Assembly: GCF_016918565.1 (NCBI RefSeq)
Contig: NZ_JAFFQD010000027.1
Coordinates: 1-64,000 of the forward strand
From: Desulfogranum marinum
GTDB lineage: Bacteria; Desulfobacterota; Desulfobulbia; Desulfobulbales; Desulfobulbaceae
Reading direction: 5' to 3'
DNA length: 64,000 nt
This document shows, in pieces, positions 17,815 to 26,500 of this stretch. The notes under the pieces are model-generated. The model saw only the letters and a program-made list of their open reading frames with translations. It was not told where the DNA came from and made no database searches. The stretch's first letter is position 1, and each line of letters begins with the position of its first letter. The position numbers and the translations under genes were made by a program.

Positions 17815-19848
17815 ATGAAAAATATCAGACGGAAAAATCGTCGGCGTCCAGAGCCGATGCTAGCTGCGGAGCGCAAAAAAGACCCAGGGGTTACTAAGCT
17901 GACCCCCCGTGATGATAACGAGCTTGACGCGTATAAAAAACGGGCTCTTTATGCCGCTTTCGTGCTTCTCTTCTTCTTTGCCGTTATTATCAGCCGATTG
18001 TGGTTTCTCCAGATGCAAAAAGGAGAATATTACAGGGAGTTAGCGGATTCCAATCGAGTTCGTTACCTGGAAGTGGCTGCACCAAGGGGCAATGTTGTGG
18101 ATCGTTATGGTCGGGAGATAGTGACCAATCGCCCTTCGTTTAATGTGGTGTGGGTACGTGAAGATAACAAGATTGATGATGAATGGCTGAAGAAAATCAC
18201 CAGAATTTTAGGGGTTGATGTATCTGATATACTCGAAAAAATAAGAAAAATGGCCCACAACCCTGGTCATATACCCGTGCGTCTGGCTGAAGATATAGAC
18301 TGGGAAACCGTTGCCAAGATAGAGAACAATCGCATGGATCTGCCGGGTATTAAGATTGAAGTGGTTCCGCTTCGGGTCTATCATTGGGGTAATCATGCCT
18401 CACATTTAATCGGCTATCTTGGCGAAATAAACAAAAAGCAGCTTGCTGCGTCTGAACCAGGGATCTATCGCGGCGGCGATTTGGTCGGTAAAATGGGTTT
18501 GGAGCGGCTGCGTGAAAAAGATCTGCGCGGTGAAAAGGGGCGGAATTATATGGAAGTTAACGCCCTTGGATTTGAACAGAAAAACTTGAAAGGCATTGAG
18601 CCGCTACCTGGTAATGATTTGCGCTTGACTCTGGATATGGAACTGCAGAAAGCTGCAGAAGAGATCATGGATGAACAGGATTATGCAGGGGCGGTTGTTG
18701 CCCTGGAGGCAAATTCCGGGCGATTGCTGGTGCTTGCCAGTGCTCCTGCTTTGCATCTTGATGAATTTGTGGGGGGCATATCACATAAGGCGTGGAACGC
18801 TATGTTGGATAACCCGCACCACCCATTGGTCAATAAGCTGGTACAGGGGCAATATCCTCCAGGTTCTACGTATAAAATCATTACTGCACTTGCAGGGTTA
18901 GCCGAAGGAGTTATTACGCCCGACTCAGTCATCTATTGTCCGGGGCATTATCGCTTTGGTAACAGGACCTACCGGTGTTGGAAGCGGGGCGGCCATGGGG
19001 CTGTTAATTTGAAGCGGGCCCTCTCCGAATCCTGTGATGTCTATTTTTATCAAGTCGGGCAACGCCTTGGGGTGGACAGGCTGGCAAAGTATGCCAAATT
19101 ATTTGGCCTGGGGGAAAAGACCGGTATTGAGATGGAACATGAAAAACCGGGGCTTGTTCCCACTGCTGCCTGGAAGAAAAACCGGTTTGGGAAATCCTGG
19201 CAGGAAGGGGAGACACTCTCAATCGCTATCGGCCAGGGGTTTAATTTGGTTACGCCGGTTCAGTTGGCATTGATGACCGCTGCCCTTGCCAATGGAGGCA
19301 CGCTGTATAAACCGACGCTTGTAGAGGAAGTAAAAGATCCTGATGGTCACGTTATCGAATCGTTTACGCCGGTGGTGCTGGAACGACTCAGAGGACAGGG
19401 GCGAAATCTTAAACTTGTTCGGGAAGGGCTGGTAGAGGCTGTAAATGGAAAACGCGGTACAGGCAGGCGGGCCAGAGTATCGGACAAAAATATTATGGTC
19501 GGCGGTAAAACCGGTACTGCGCAGGTAGTTCGCCTTAAGCAATACATTCATCTTAAGGAAGAGGATATCCCGTATAAGTACAGGGATCATGCACTTTTCA
19601 TCTGCTTTGCTCCTGCGGAAAATCCGGAAATTGTTGTTGCCGTTGTGGTGGAACACGGTCTGCATGGCGGTAGCGCTGCAGCACCGGTGGCCAGAGCGGT
19701 GTTGGAAAAATATTTTGCCGGTAAGTATGCGCTGGAAGAGATTGATACTGTGGTTGTTCCGCAGCGTATGTTGGAAGGAGATAGTCCGTTGCTAGTCAAC
19801 GATATTGCCGGAGATATACTTCGGCAGCAAACTCAAGTGATACAGTAA
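17815..19848 (+). CDS. mrdA: Penicillin-binding protein 2 (peptidoglycan transpeptidase)
   Basis: The 677-residue protein has a long basic cytoplasmic N-terminus, one membrane anchor (about residues 43-62), a PBP dimer/pedestal domain (RGNVVDRYGREIVTNRPSF) and a transpeptidase domain. The active-site motifs are PPGSTYK (SxxK), SESCD (the SxD variant usual for PBP2) and GGKTGTAQ (KTG). It cross-links peptidoglycan during elongation, working with RodA, encoded six bases downstream. The N-terminal tail of about 40 residues is longer than in E. coli. The gene is also known as pbp2/pbpA. Confidence 0.96.
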   Translation: MKNIRRKNRRRPEPMLAAERKKDPGVTKLTPRDDNELDAYKKRALYAAFVLLFFFAVIISRLWFLQMQKGEYYRELADSNRVRYLEVAAPRGNVVDRYGREIVTNRPSFNVVWVREDNKIDDEWLKKITRILGVDVSDILEKIRKMAHNPGHIPVRLAEDIDWETVAKIENNRMDLPGIKIEVVPLRVYHWGNHASHLIGYLGEINKKQLAASEPGIYRGGDLVGKMGLERLREKDLRGEKGRNYMEVNALGFEQKNLKGIEPLPGNDLRLTLDMELQKAAEEIMDEQDYAGAVVALEANSGRLLVLASAPALHLDEFVGGISHKAWNAMLDNPHHPLVNKLVQGQYPPGSTYKIITALAGLAEGVITPDSVIYCPGHYRFGNRTYRCWKRGGHGAVNLKRALSESCDVYFYQVGQRLGVDRLAKYAKLFGLGEKTGIEMEHEKPGLVPTAAWKKNRFGKSWQEGETLSIAIGQGFNLVTPVQLALMTAALANGGTLYKPTLVEEVKDPDGHVIESFTPVVLERLRGQGRNLKLVREGLVEAVNGKRGTGRRARVSDKNIMVGGKTGTAQVVRLKQYIHLKEEDIPYKYRDHALFICFAPAENPEIVVAVVVEHGLHGGSAAAPVARAVLEKYFAGKYALEEIDTVVVPQRMLEGDSPLLVNDIAGDILRQQTQVIQ

Positions 19849-19854
19849 GGGTTC

Positions 19855-20964
19855 ATGTTACGTTTTGATCGTCGATTAATTCTTCATTTTGATTGGGTGA
19901 TGCTGCTCATGCTGGTTTTGGTATCCGGTATGGCACTGGCTAATCTCTACAGTTCTACTTGGAATGGGAGCGGGAGCGCTTCGCCTGTATTTTTTAAGCA
20001 GCTCTATCTCTTTGTTGCGGCTTTGTTTTTGATTCTGCTCTTTATTTCGGTTGATTACATTGAGCTGGCAACCTTTGGTTATCTGATGTATGGCGGGGTG
20101 GTCCTTTTATTGCTGTATACCACTTTGTTTGTGGATACCATTGCCGGTACCCAGCGTTGGATCAATCTTGGTTTTTTTAAGCTGCAGCCTTCTGAACCGG
20201 CAAAGTTGACCCTGGTACTTGTGCTCGCTTCCTGTTACTCCAAAAATGAAGTCCGTGACGGCTATCGCATCCGGGATCTGATTAAGCCGGGCATTCTTAC
20301 GGCTATTCCCTTTGTACTAATCATGATTCAGCCTGATTTGGGGACGGCACTTATGCTTGGCATCCTTTTTGTGTCCATGACCCTGTTTGTCAAGCTGCGT
20401 TGGTCAACTGTCGGCATTCTTGGTGGTGCCGGCCTGGCGTGTGTTTTATTTGGATGGAAATACCTGCTCAAAGATTACCAGAGGCGGCGTATTGAGACCT
20501 TTCTCAATCCTGAGGGCGATCCGATGAACCACGGATACCAGATAATGCAGTCAAAGATTGCGGTTGGAAGTGGTAAAACCTTTGGTAAGGGGTTTATGGA
20601 AGGAACCCAGGGACACTTGAATTTTTTGCCTGAGCGCCATACTGATTTTGCTTTTTCGGTATGGGGAGAGGAGTGGGGCTTTGCCGGAGCAGTGTTTTTT
20701 CTCAGCTGCTATTTTTTTCTGCTTCTCTGGGGGATTAATATTGCCCTGAGTGCAAGGGATAAATTCGGGGTACTGCTTGCCTATGGGCTGGTAATGATGA
20801 TTTTTTGGCAGGCCGTTATTAATCTTTTTATGATTATGGGCTTTTTACCGGTTGTGGGAATTCCGCTGCCTTTGTTCAGCTATGGTGGATCCTCCTTGAT
20901 AACAACCATGGTTGCTATTGGTATATTGATGAACATACGTATGCGTCGGTTCCAAACTACCTGA
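19855..20964 (+). CDS. rodA: SEDS peptidoglycan glycosyltransferase RodA
   Basis: The 369-residue protein has about ten membrane helices. It carries the SEDS-family signatures GTQRWINLGFFKLQPSE, QPDLGTALML, and the extracellular-loop motif NFLPERHTDFAFSVWGEE that contains the catalytic aspartate region. The C-terminus has PLPLFSYGGSSLI. It polymerises glycan strands from lipid II together with PBP2. AAGGG overlaps the end of mrdA and supports the start. It converges on hemH with 74 bases between stops. Confidence 0.97.
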   Translation: MLRFDRRLILHFDWVMLLMLVLVSGMALANLYSSTWNGSGSASPVFFKQLYLFVAALFLILLFISVDYIELATFGYLMYGGVVLLLLYTTLFVDTIAGTQRWINLGFFKLQPSEPAKLTLVLVLASCYSKNEVRDGYRIRDLIKPGILTAIPFVLIMIQPDLGTALMLGILFVSMTLFVKLRWSTVGILGGAGLACVLFGWKYLLKDYQRRRIETFLNPEGDPMNHGYQIMQSKIAVGSGKTFGKGFMEGTQGHLNFLPERHTDFAFSVWGEEWGFAGAVFFLSCYFFLLLWGINIALSARDKFGVLLAYGLVMMIFWQAVINLFMIMGFLPVVGIPLPLFSYGGSSLITTMVAIGILMNIRMRRFQTT

Positions 20965-21038
20965 TGAAGCTGCGAGAAGGGAAGTTGAGAGTTTTGCCCA
21001 AAATGCGTAAAATGTCACGACGCAGGAGGGCAAGGTTT

Positions 21039-21992
21039 TTACGACTTCATCAAAACCAATTGACGTAGCCCTTCGATAAAAAGCGGTTCAGTGTTCAGGC
21101 CACTGGTTACTGTATACCGCATGCCCAGATCTTCGGCTAATTTTCTGTACTCGATGTCCAGCTCGTAGAGTGTTTCCACATGGTCGGAAACAAAGGAAAT
21201 GGGCACAATGAGCAGATTTTTGCACTGGTTGTGGGCTAATTTTTCAATTGTTTCCGGTGTTGACGGTCCTAGCCATTCTACCGGCCCACTTCGGCTTTGA
21301 TAGCAGAGGTGACCTTTCTTTCCCGTTCGCTCTTCAAGGGCTGCAATGGTCTTTTGCAGGTCGTCCACATAGGGATCGCCTTCTTCAATGAAACGCACAG
21401 GCAGACTGTGTGCACTGTAAACAATTTCAGCCTTTTCCCCTGCAAAGGAAAGAAGGCCTTCATCGATTTTTGCGGCAAGGCTCTCTATGTATTGTTGTTG
21501 AGCCGGCCAGGAATCGATTTTTGTTATGCCGAGATTGAGCCCTAATTTTTTTGCGGTGTGGTCCACGTCGGAAAATGATGAGCCGCTGGTTGCTATTGAG
21601 TAATGAGGATAGAGGGGGAGAGCAATGATTTCCTTGACCCCTTCGGCAACCAGTTGGGTAAGGACCACTTTTGCAAAGGGATGCCAGTAGCGCATGCAGG
21701 AACGGACCGTAAAGTTGCCATCGTGTGCAAGGGCTTGCTCAAGAGCTGCTGCCTGCTGGTCGGTAATTTTACGAAGTGGTGAGCCGCCCCCTATTTTGCT
21801 GTAGTTGACTGCGCTTTTTGGTGCCCTGCGCCTGGCTATGAGGGCAGCGATCGGTTTTTGTAAAAATGACGGACCTAGTCTGATAATTTGTCTATCTGAA
21901 AAAAGGTTGTAGAGAAATGGTCGAATATCTTCAATTTTTTCGGGGCCACCAAGGTTTAAGAGGAGCACGCCTTTTTTAGTATGTGTAGTCAT
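21039..21992 (-). CDS. hemH: Ferrochelatase
   Basis: The 317-residue enzyme inserts Fe2+ into protoporphyrin (or coproporphyrin) in haem synthesis. Recognisable segments are LLLNLGGPEKIEDIRPFLYNLF at the N-terminus, the GGGSPLRKIT substrate loop, MRYWHPF, the YSAHSLPVRFIEEGDPY segment with the catalytic histidine, CYQSRSGPVEWLGPST and FVSDHVETLYELD with a conserved glutamate. Length and order fit the family. It is not beside other haem genes. The sequence alone does not decide between protoporphyrin and coproporphyrin use. Confidence 0.95.
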   Translation of the reverse strand: MTTHTKKGVLLLNLGGPEKIEDIRPFLYNLFSDRQIIRLGPSFLQKPIAALIARRRAPKSAVNYSKIGGGSPLRKITDQQAAALEQALAHDGNFTVRSCMRYWHPFAKVVLTQLVAEGVKEIIALPLYPHYSIATSGSSFSDVDHTAKKLGLNLGITKIDSWPAQQQYIESLAAKIDEGLLSFAGEKAEIVYSAHSLPVRFIEEGDPYVDDLQKTIAALEERTGKKGHLCYQSRSGPVEWLGPSTPETIEKLAHNQCKNLLIVPISFVSDHVETLYELDIEYRKLAEDLGMRYTVTSGLNTEPLFIEGLRQLVLMKS

Positions 21993-22204
21993 AAAGCAAG
22001 AGTAACCAGCGTTTGGCGTTTAGGTCAAGAAAATGTAATCCTACCCCTTGATTTATAAGATAAAGAATGGCTATAGTCAAAGTATGGTTACTTTGTTTTC
22101 TCACACTTCCTCATCTTTCTTGTCACATCCCATTATTGTTCAATATTATGCTATGCTCGGGGGAGCAGTGGTGCGTTTGTGTCGAAGTCTGTCAGGATTG
22201 GGAA

Positions 22205-22239
22205 AACAGAGTTCTGTTGAGAGGCGGCATGGGGCCGCC
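22205..22239 (+). promoter_or_regulatory. Two hairpins in the leader of the HPF/cold-shock fusion gene
   Basis: AACAG/CTGTT (22205-22218) and GGCGGC/GCCGCC (22223-22239) form two consecutive perfect stems that end about 15 bases before the ribosome site of the next gene. There is no T run, so this is not a terminator. For a gene with a cold-shock domain it could be a leader structure affecting translation, but this is inference. Confidence 0.35.
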
Positions 22240-22265
22240 AACGCTATAAACAGTGGAGGATATGT

Positions 22266-22811
22266 ATGGAACTGAAAATCGAAGCCAAAAATCTCGATAT
22301 GCGAAAAGGTTGGCAGGATAAAATTGAGGGAGAGCGCGATAAGCTTATCCGTCATTATGCCGGTTTGGTGCATCATCTTCGCGTAACGATTGAGGCTACC
22401 CCTGGTTATAAAGAGGGGGGATACGAGGTTCGCTTGGTCGCTTCTGTACCTAACGATACTGTCGTTGTAAAACGTTGGGGAGAAAATGTCAGGCCACTGT
22501 TGGTTGAGGCATTTGATGTGCTTGGTTTACAGCTCAAAGAGAAGGTAAGGAAAAAACAAAACCACAAAGGAGCCAAGGCTGCACTCGGAGCAACCGTGGA
22601 TACCGCAGCATCCGGAGTGATTAGACGGCTTTTCCCCGAAGAAGCCTATGGGTTTATTGTCACTGGTGATCAGCAGGAAATATTCTTCCATGCTGGAGCT
22701 CTAAAAGATATTTCCATGAGTGATTTATCCGAAGGTGATGCCGTAACGTTAGCTGTTGAGGAGGGCGATAAAGGTCCTCAGGCATCATGGGTAAAGAGCG
22801 CTTCCCTCTGA
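22266..22811 (+). CDS. HPF/RaiA-like ribosome-associated protein fused to a cold-shock domain
   Basis: The 181-residue cytoplasmic protein has two parts. Residues 1-95 look like a ribosome hibernation factor (S30AE/sigma-54 modulation) fold: ELKIEAKNLDMRKGWQDKIE, then LVHHLRVTIEATPGYKEGGYEVRL and an EAFDVLGLQLKEKVRK helix. Residues 115-181 are a cold-shock domain with GVIRRLFPEEAYGFI and QEIFFHAGAL, the RNP1/RNP2-like strands. Canonical HPF proteins end with a short tail or a dimerisation domain, so the cold-shock module is a distinct fusion. GGAGG precedes the ATG and a strong terminator follows. It probably binds the ribosome or mRNA under stress; this is inferred from the domains. Confidence 0.8.
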   Translation: MELKIEAKNLDMRKGWQDKIEGERDKLIRHYAGLVHHLRVTIEATPGYKEGGYEVRLVASVPNDTVVVKRWGENVRPLLVEAFDVLGLQLKEKVRKKQNHKGAKAALGATVDTAASGVIRRLFPEEAYGFIVTGDQQEIFFHAGALKDISMSDLSEGDAVTLAVEEGDKGPQASWVKSASL

Positions 22812-22834
22812 TAGGTATTTTTTAAATTACTAAC

Positions 22835-22866
22835 AGCCCCTGCCGTTTGGCAGGGGCTTTTTATTT
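22835..22866 (+). terminator. Rho-independent terminator after the HPF/cold-shock fusion gene
   Basis: A perfect stem AGCCCCTGCC / GGCAGGGGCT with a GTTT loop is followed by a T run (CTTTTTATTT). It begins 24 bases after the stop codon. Confidence 0.95.
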
Positions 22867-22942
22867 ACCCCTATACCTCAAACCCTGGTAAGGGCCTCTG
22901 AATACTTATTTTTCAATCGTTTTCTTCTACCCGCAATATGCC

Positions 22943-25639
22943 ATGACCACTCAAGAGATATACATCATAGACGGTAGCGCCTATATTTATCGTGCCTACC
23001 ATGCAGTGAGGCCGCTGACCAATAGCAGTGGGTTGCCGACCCATGCTATCTACGGTTTTGCAACCATGCTGAAAAAACTCATCAACGAAAAGAGCCCACA
23101 ATACCTTGCCATCGCTTTAGACAGCCGTGGGCCGGTTTTTCGGCACGATATGTTTTCTGAGTATAAGGCAAATAGGCCGCCGATGCCCGACGATCTCGCT
23201 GTTCAGGTGCCCTATATACATTCGCTGATAGAGGCTTATAATATTCTCAGTCTTGCCGAGACCGGGCAGGAGGCTGACGACCTTATCGCCTCGTCGGTTG
23301 CCAGGATGACTGCTCTTGGGTGTCGAATTGTCATTGTATCAGGCGACAAAGATTTACTGCAGCTTGTTTCCGACCAGGTAACCCTGTGGGATCCTATGAA
23401 CGACCGGCTTATGGACGAAGGGGCTGTTGAGGAAAAATACGGTGTTTCAGTTGCAGGGCTGCTCGATTATTTTGCCTTAACCGGCGACAGTGCCGATAAC
23501 ATTCCAGGTGTACCGGGGGTCGGGCCTAAAACAGCACAAAAACTGATGAGCCGGTATCAAACACTGGAGGGTTTGTATGGTGCTGTTGATGAGTTGAAAA
23601 AGTCGAAGATGAAGGAGCGAATTATTGCCCATCAAGATGATGCTTTTCTTTCAAGAGATCTGATTCGGCTCAACCGGGAGGCTAATGTTCCGTCGCAGCT
23701 TGAGCAATATGTTGTTCAGCAGGTAGACCATGATAAGTTGCGCAGTCTGTATACTGAGCTCGAGTTTCATTCTCTTCTGAAAAATGAAGTCAAAACCACC
23801 AAGGTGAGTACGGATGCCTTTTTTCTCGTCCAGGATGAGGAGCAGTTAGATGGGCTTTGTCAGCAGCTCGCATCGGCTTCCCATGTGGTGCTTGATACTG
23901 AAACCGACTCTTTAAATACTCGGGTTGCAAATCTCGTGGGTATCTCTCTGTGTCTCGATGATAAAGCTGCCTGGTATCTCCCCTGTGGGCACGTGGAAGA
24001 TGGGCAAAGAGTCTCCGGTCAACTTGATAAAGACGTTCTTGTTGAAAAATTACGACCCTTTTTTGAAGATGAGGAGGTCGTTAAGGTGGGACATAATCTA
24101 AAATATGATTATGCAGTGTTAGCCTCGCCACGCAATGGTGGAGTGCAACTCTCGGGGCCGCTGCATGATACAATGATAGGTGCCTGGTTACTTGATCCGG
24201 GGCGGAGGTCATATAAGCTGGATGATCTCTGTGAAGAAATTGACCTTCGTCTCACTTCTTTTGCTGAAGCGGTGAAAGGAGATAAAAAAGATGATGCGTT
24301 TACCAGGGTCGAACTCAATGCTGCAAAGGATTACAGCTGCGAAGATGTCTATGGTGCATGGCAACTTTTTACCAGACAGCGTGAACAGTTGAAAGAATGG
24401 GGCTTGCTCCCATTACTTGAGAATGTGGAGGGGCCATTGGTCAGAGTCCTTGCCTCCATGGAAACAGTGGGTATTGTTGTTGATGCCGATACTTTGGCAA
24501 CCCTTGCCCATGATTTTGGGCAAGAGCTTGTTCGTTATGAGCAACAGATCTATGCTGCTGCCGGCAAAGAGTTTAATATACAGTCCCCGAAACAGCTCGG
24601 CGACATTTTGTTCGAAGAACTTGAGTTGCCGAAGGGGAGGAAAACGAAAACCGGATGGTCAACAGATGTCAAGGTTTTAGAGAAATTGAAAAATTATCAT
24701 GAGTTGCCTGCGTTGATTCTCCAGTATCGCAATATCGCCAAACTCAAGTCAACATATGTGGATAAATTGGCAGCGCTCCGTGATCCGCAAAGCGGTCGAG
24801 TTCATACTTCCTATAATCAATGCGGGACCGCTACCGGAAGGCTTAGTTCAAGCAATCCTAACTTACAGAATATTCCGATAAGGACAGAAGAGGGAAGGCG
24901 CATTCGATCAGCCTTTGTTGCTGAAAGCGGATGGCAGCTCCTGGCCGGCGATTACTCCCAGGTCGATCTTCGGGTAATGGCGCACTATTCACAAGACCCA
25001 TCCTTGATTGCTGCTTTTAAGAGAGGGGATGATATCCATCAGCAAACCGCTTCACAGATTTTCTCTGTTGCCTCGGAGCTGGTAACAGCAGAAATGCGCC
25101 GAGCAGCCAAAACAATTAATTTTGGCATTGTGTACGGCATGTCGAGCTATGGCCTGGCCAACCAGCTCGATGTAAGCAGGAAGGAGGCGCAGTCATTTAT
25201 TGATCGCTATTTTGCTCATTTTTCCGGAATAAAGGATTTCATGGAAAAGGTTGTAGCTGAAGCCAGGGAAAAAGGGTTTGTTACAACATTGACAGGGCGA
25301 AGGAGAAGCGTACCCGAAATAAATAGCAGTAATCGAACTAAACGCGAATTTGCGGAGCGTATCGCTATTAATACACCCATTCAAGGCACTGCCGCCGATA
25401 TTATGAAAAAGGCCATGTTGCAGGTAGATGGAGAGCTGAGGAAGAGCGCTTTTCAGGCCAGGATGATTCTCCAGATACATGATGAGCTTGTTCTTGAAGT
25501 ACCTGACGGAGAGCTGACAGCAGTCGCTCGGTTATTGCAGGAATCAATGGAAAATGCAGTCGTTCTTGATGTACCGCTGACAGTGCATCTTGATTCTGGT
25601 CAAAATCTTGGCAAAGATGAACGTATTTCGTTGATATAA
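22943..25639 (+). CDS. polA: DNA polymerase I
   Basis: The 898-residue protein has all three domains. The 5'-3' exonuclease spans about residues 1-290 (IDGSAYIYRAYHA, GVPGVGPKTAQKLM). The 3'-5' proofreading exonuclease spans about 295-490 and keeps the DTETDS motif, so it should be active. The polymerase spans about 530-898, with motif A DYSQVDLRVMAHYS, the O-helix RRAAKTINFGIVYGMS and motif C IHDELVLEV. It fills gaps and removes primers in replication and repair. No ribosome site is obvious before the ATG at 22943. The gene stands alone after a terminator. Confidence 0.98.
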   Translation: MTTQEIYIIDGSAYIYRAYHAVRPLTNSSGLPTHAIYGFATMLKKLINEKSPQYLAIALDSRGPVFRHDMFSEYKANRPPMPDDLAVQVPYIHSLIEAYNILSLAETGQEADDLIASSVARMTALGCRIVIVSGDKDLLQLVSDQVTLWDPMNDRLMDEGAVEEKYGVSVAGLLDYFALTGDSADNIPGVPGVGPKTAQKLMSRYQTLEGLYGAVDELKKSKMKERIIAHQDDAFLSRDLIRLNREANVPSQLEQYVVQQVDHDKLRSLYTELEFHSLLKNEVKTTKVSTDAFFLVQDEEQLDGLCQQLASASHVVLDTETDSLNTRVANLVGISLCLDDKAAWYLPCGHVEDGQRVSGQLDKDVLVEKLRPFFEDEEVVKVGHNLKYDYAVLASPRNGGVQLSGPLHDTMIGAWLLDPGRRSYKLDDLCEEIDLRLTSFAEAVKGDKKDDAFTRVELNAAKDYSCEDVYGAWQLFTRQREQLKEWGLLPLLENVEGPLVRVLASMETVGIVVDADTLATLAHDFGQELVRYEQQIYAAAGKEFNIQSPKQLGDILFEELELPKGRKTKTGWSTDVKVLEKLKNYHELPALILQYRNIAKLKSTYVDKLAALRDPQSGRVHTSYNQCGTATGRLSSSNPNLQNIPIRTEEGRRIRSAFVAESGWQLLAGDYSQVDLRVMAHYSQDPSLIAAFKRGDDIHQQTASQIFSVASELVTAEMRRAAKTINFGIVYGMSSYGLANQLDVSRKEAQSFIDRYFAHFSGIKDFMEKVVAEAREKGFVTTLTGRRRSVPEINSSNRTKREFAERIAINTPIQGTAADIMKKAMLQVDGELRKSAFQARMILQIHDELVLEVPDGELTAVARLLQESMENAVVLDVPLTVHLDSGQNLGKDERISLI

Positions 25640-25855
25640 TGAGCGCTGCATACTGCCCTTAGTGTTTTTTTCCACGATTAAGGATATTTCTTATAGCCTG
25701 TTCCGTTTTTTCGGATTTTTTATTTTTGTTGTTGCAGATAGGGCGACATTCAGGTTCTGAAAACGGCTATTGTCGGTGTTTGAGTATTTTTAAGACAAGG
25801 AGCGAATATTGCATTAAAATGGGCAACGGGTATATTTAAATTGGGAGGAGAGAAT

Positions 25856-25978
25856 ATGAGTCCTCGGCAAGCAATACGAATTCTGATGCTCAGTCCCATT
25901 TATTTTCGTTTAAGTCCTGCACAACGGTGGAAATTAGTGCGCGAATATTGTCAACTCATTGAATTGTGTAAATCGTAA
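25856..25978 (+). CDS. 40-residue conserved-looking small protein
   Basis: An ATG directly follows a strong GGGAGGAGAG ribosome site and opens a 40-codon frame. The product reads MSPRQAIRILMLSPIYFRLS, then PAQRWKLVREYCQLIELCKS. The pattern (basic helix, SPxYFRL, then a second basic helix with RxxLVxEYC) recalls very short uncharacterised proteins in related bacteria; I recall such proteins but cannot verify homology. It ends 25 bases before the PilZ gene, so the two are probably co-transcribed. No function is assigned. Confidence 0.65.
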   Translation: MSPRQAIRILMLSPIYFRLSPAQRWKLVREYCQLIELCKS

Positions 25979-26003
25979 TGTATTTTTTCGGTGATTATGT
26001 AAA

Positions 26004-26378
26004 ATGATGCCGCAGGCAATACGCAGGGAAGAGCGGCGTAAGCATCCACGTTATAAGGTAAAGCAAGGGACGCTGGCCTTTGTGGAAGCAAATCCTTGCG
26101 AAATAATTGATATCAGCGAATCAGGAATGGCCATCAATTACGTCGCATTTAATGAAAGACGTATTAGCAGTTACAAATTTGATCTTTTTTCTTCAGATAA
26201 AGAGACGTATCTGCCACACATTCCTGGTGAAATAGTTACTGAAATAGCACTCGTCCCCCCATCCCCCTTTAGTGTAATCCGCACTAAACGACTTGGTGTT
26301 CAATTTGAGGACCTCACTCTGGATCAGCGGTCATTACTTCGGTATTTTATAGTCCAAAGCGCTGGTAGAGGAGTCTAA
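26004..26378 (+). CDS. PilZ-domain protein (probable c-di-GMP receptor)
   Basis: The 124-residue soluble protein is a single PilZ domain. The N-terminal REERRKHPRYKV supplies the RxxxR c-di-GMP-binding motif, and the later DISESGMAI is the D/NxSxxG motif. The closing strand RLGVQFEDLTLDQRSLLRYFI is typical. It would bind c-di-GMP and act through a partner. It lies behind the 40-residue small protein gene and is probably in the same transcript. No enzymatic domain is attached. Confidence 0.85.
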   Translation: MMPQAIRREERRKHPRYKVKQGTLAFVEANPCEIIDISESGMAINYVAFNERRISSYKFDLFSSDKETYLPHIPGEIVTEIALVPPSPFSVIRTKRLGVQFEDLTLDQRSLLRYFIVQSAGRGV

Positions 26379-26400
26379 CCCAAATTTCTCATGAGCATTG
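26377..26400 (+). repeat. Left-end fragment of the dispersed element, copy C
   Basis: AACCCAAATTTCTCATGAGC at the PilZ gene stop matches the left end of copies A, B and D and is preceded by CTAA as in copy A. The right end and internal blocks are not found in the following 100 bases, so this is a remnant. Confidence 0.5.
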
Positions 26401-26445
26401 TTTCCACTTGTTTAACTCTAGGTTATCTTCAATTATTTTTTTATG

Positions 26446-26481
26446 TTGAGCAAAGTCGTATGACAGTGCAACTTTGCTCAA
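26446..26481. other. Inverted repeat between the PilZ and gltA genes
   Basis: Perfect 11-base arms TTGAGCAAAGT and ACTTTGCTCAA with a 14-base loop lie between convergent genes. Neither side is followed by a proper T run in the direction of transcription, so it is listed as an inverted repeat rather than a terminator. It may still slow transcription from either side. Confidence 0.6.
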
Positions 26482-26500
26482 TGGTTAAGAGAAGTTCGCG

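Noticed and set aside
26446-26481. Rho-independent terminator for gltA or the PilZ gene
   Set aside because: The stem is perfect, but the T run is on the wrong side for both genes, so it was listed only as an inverted repeat.
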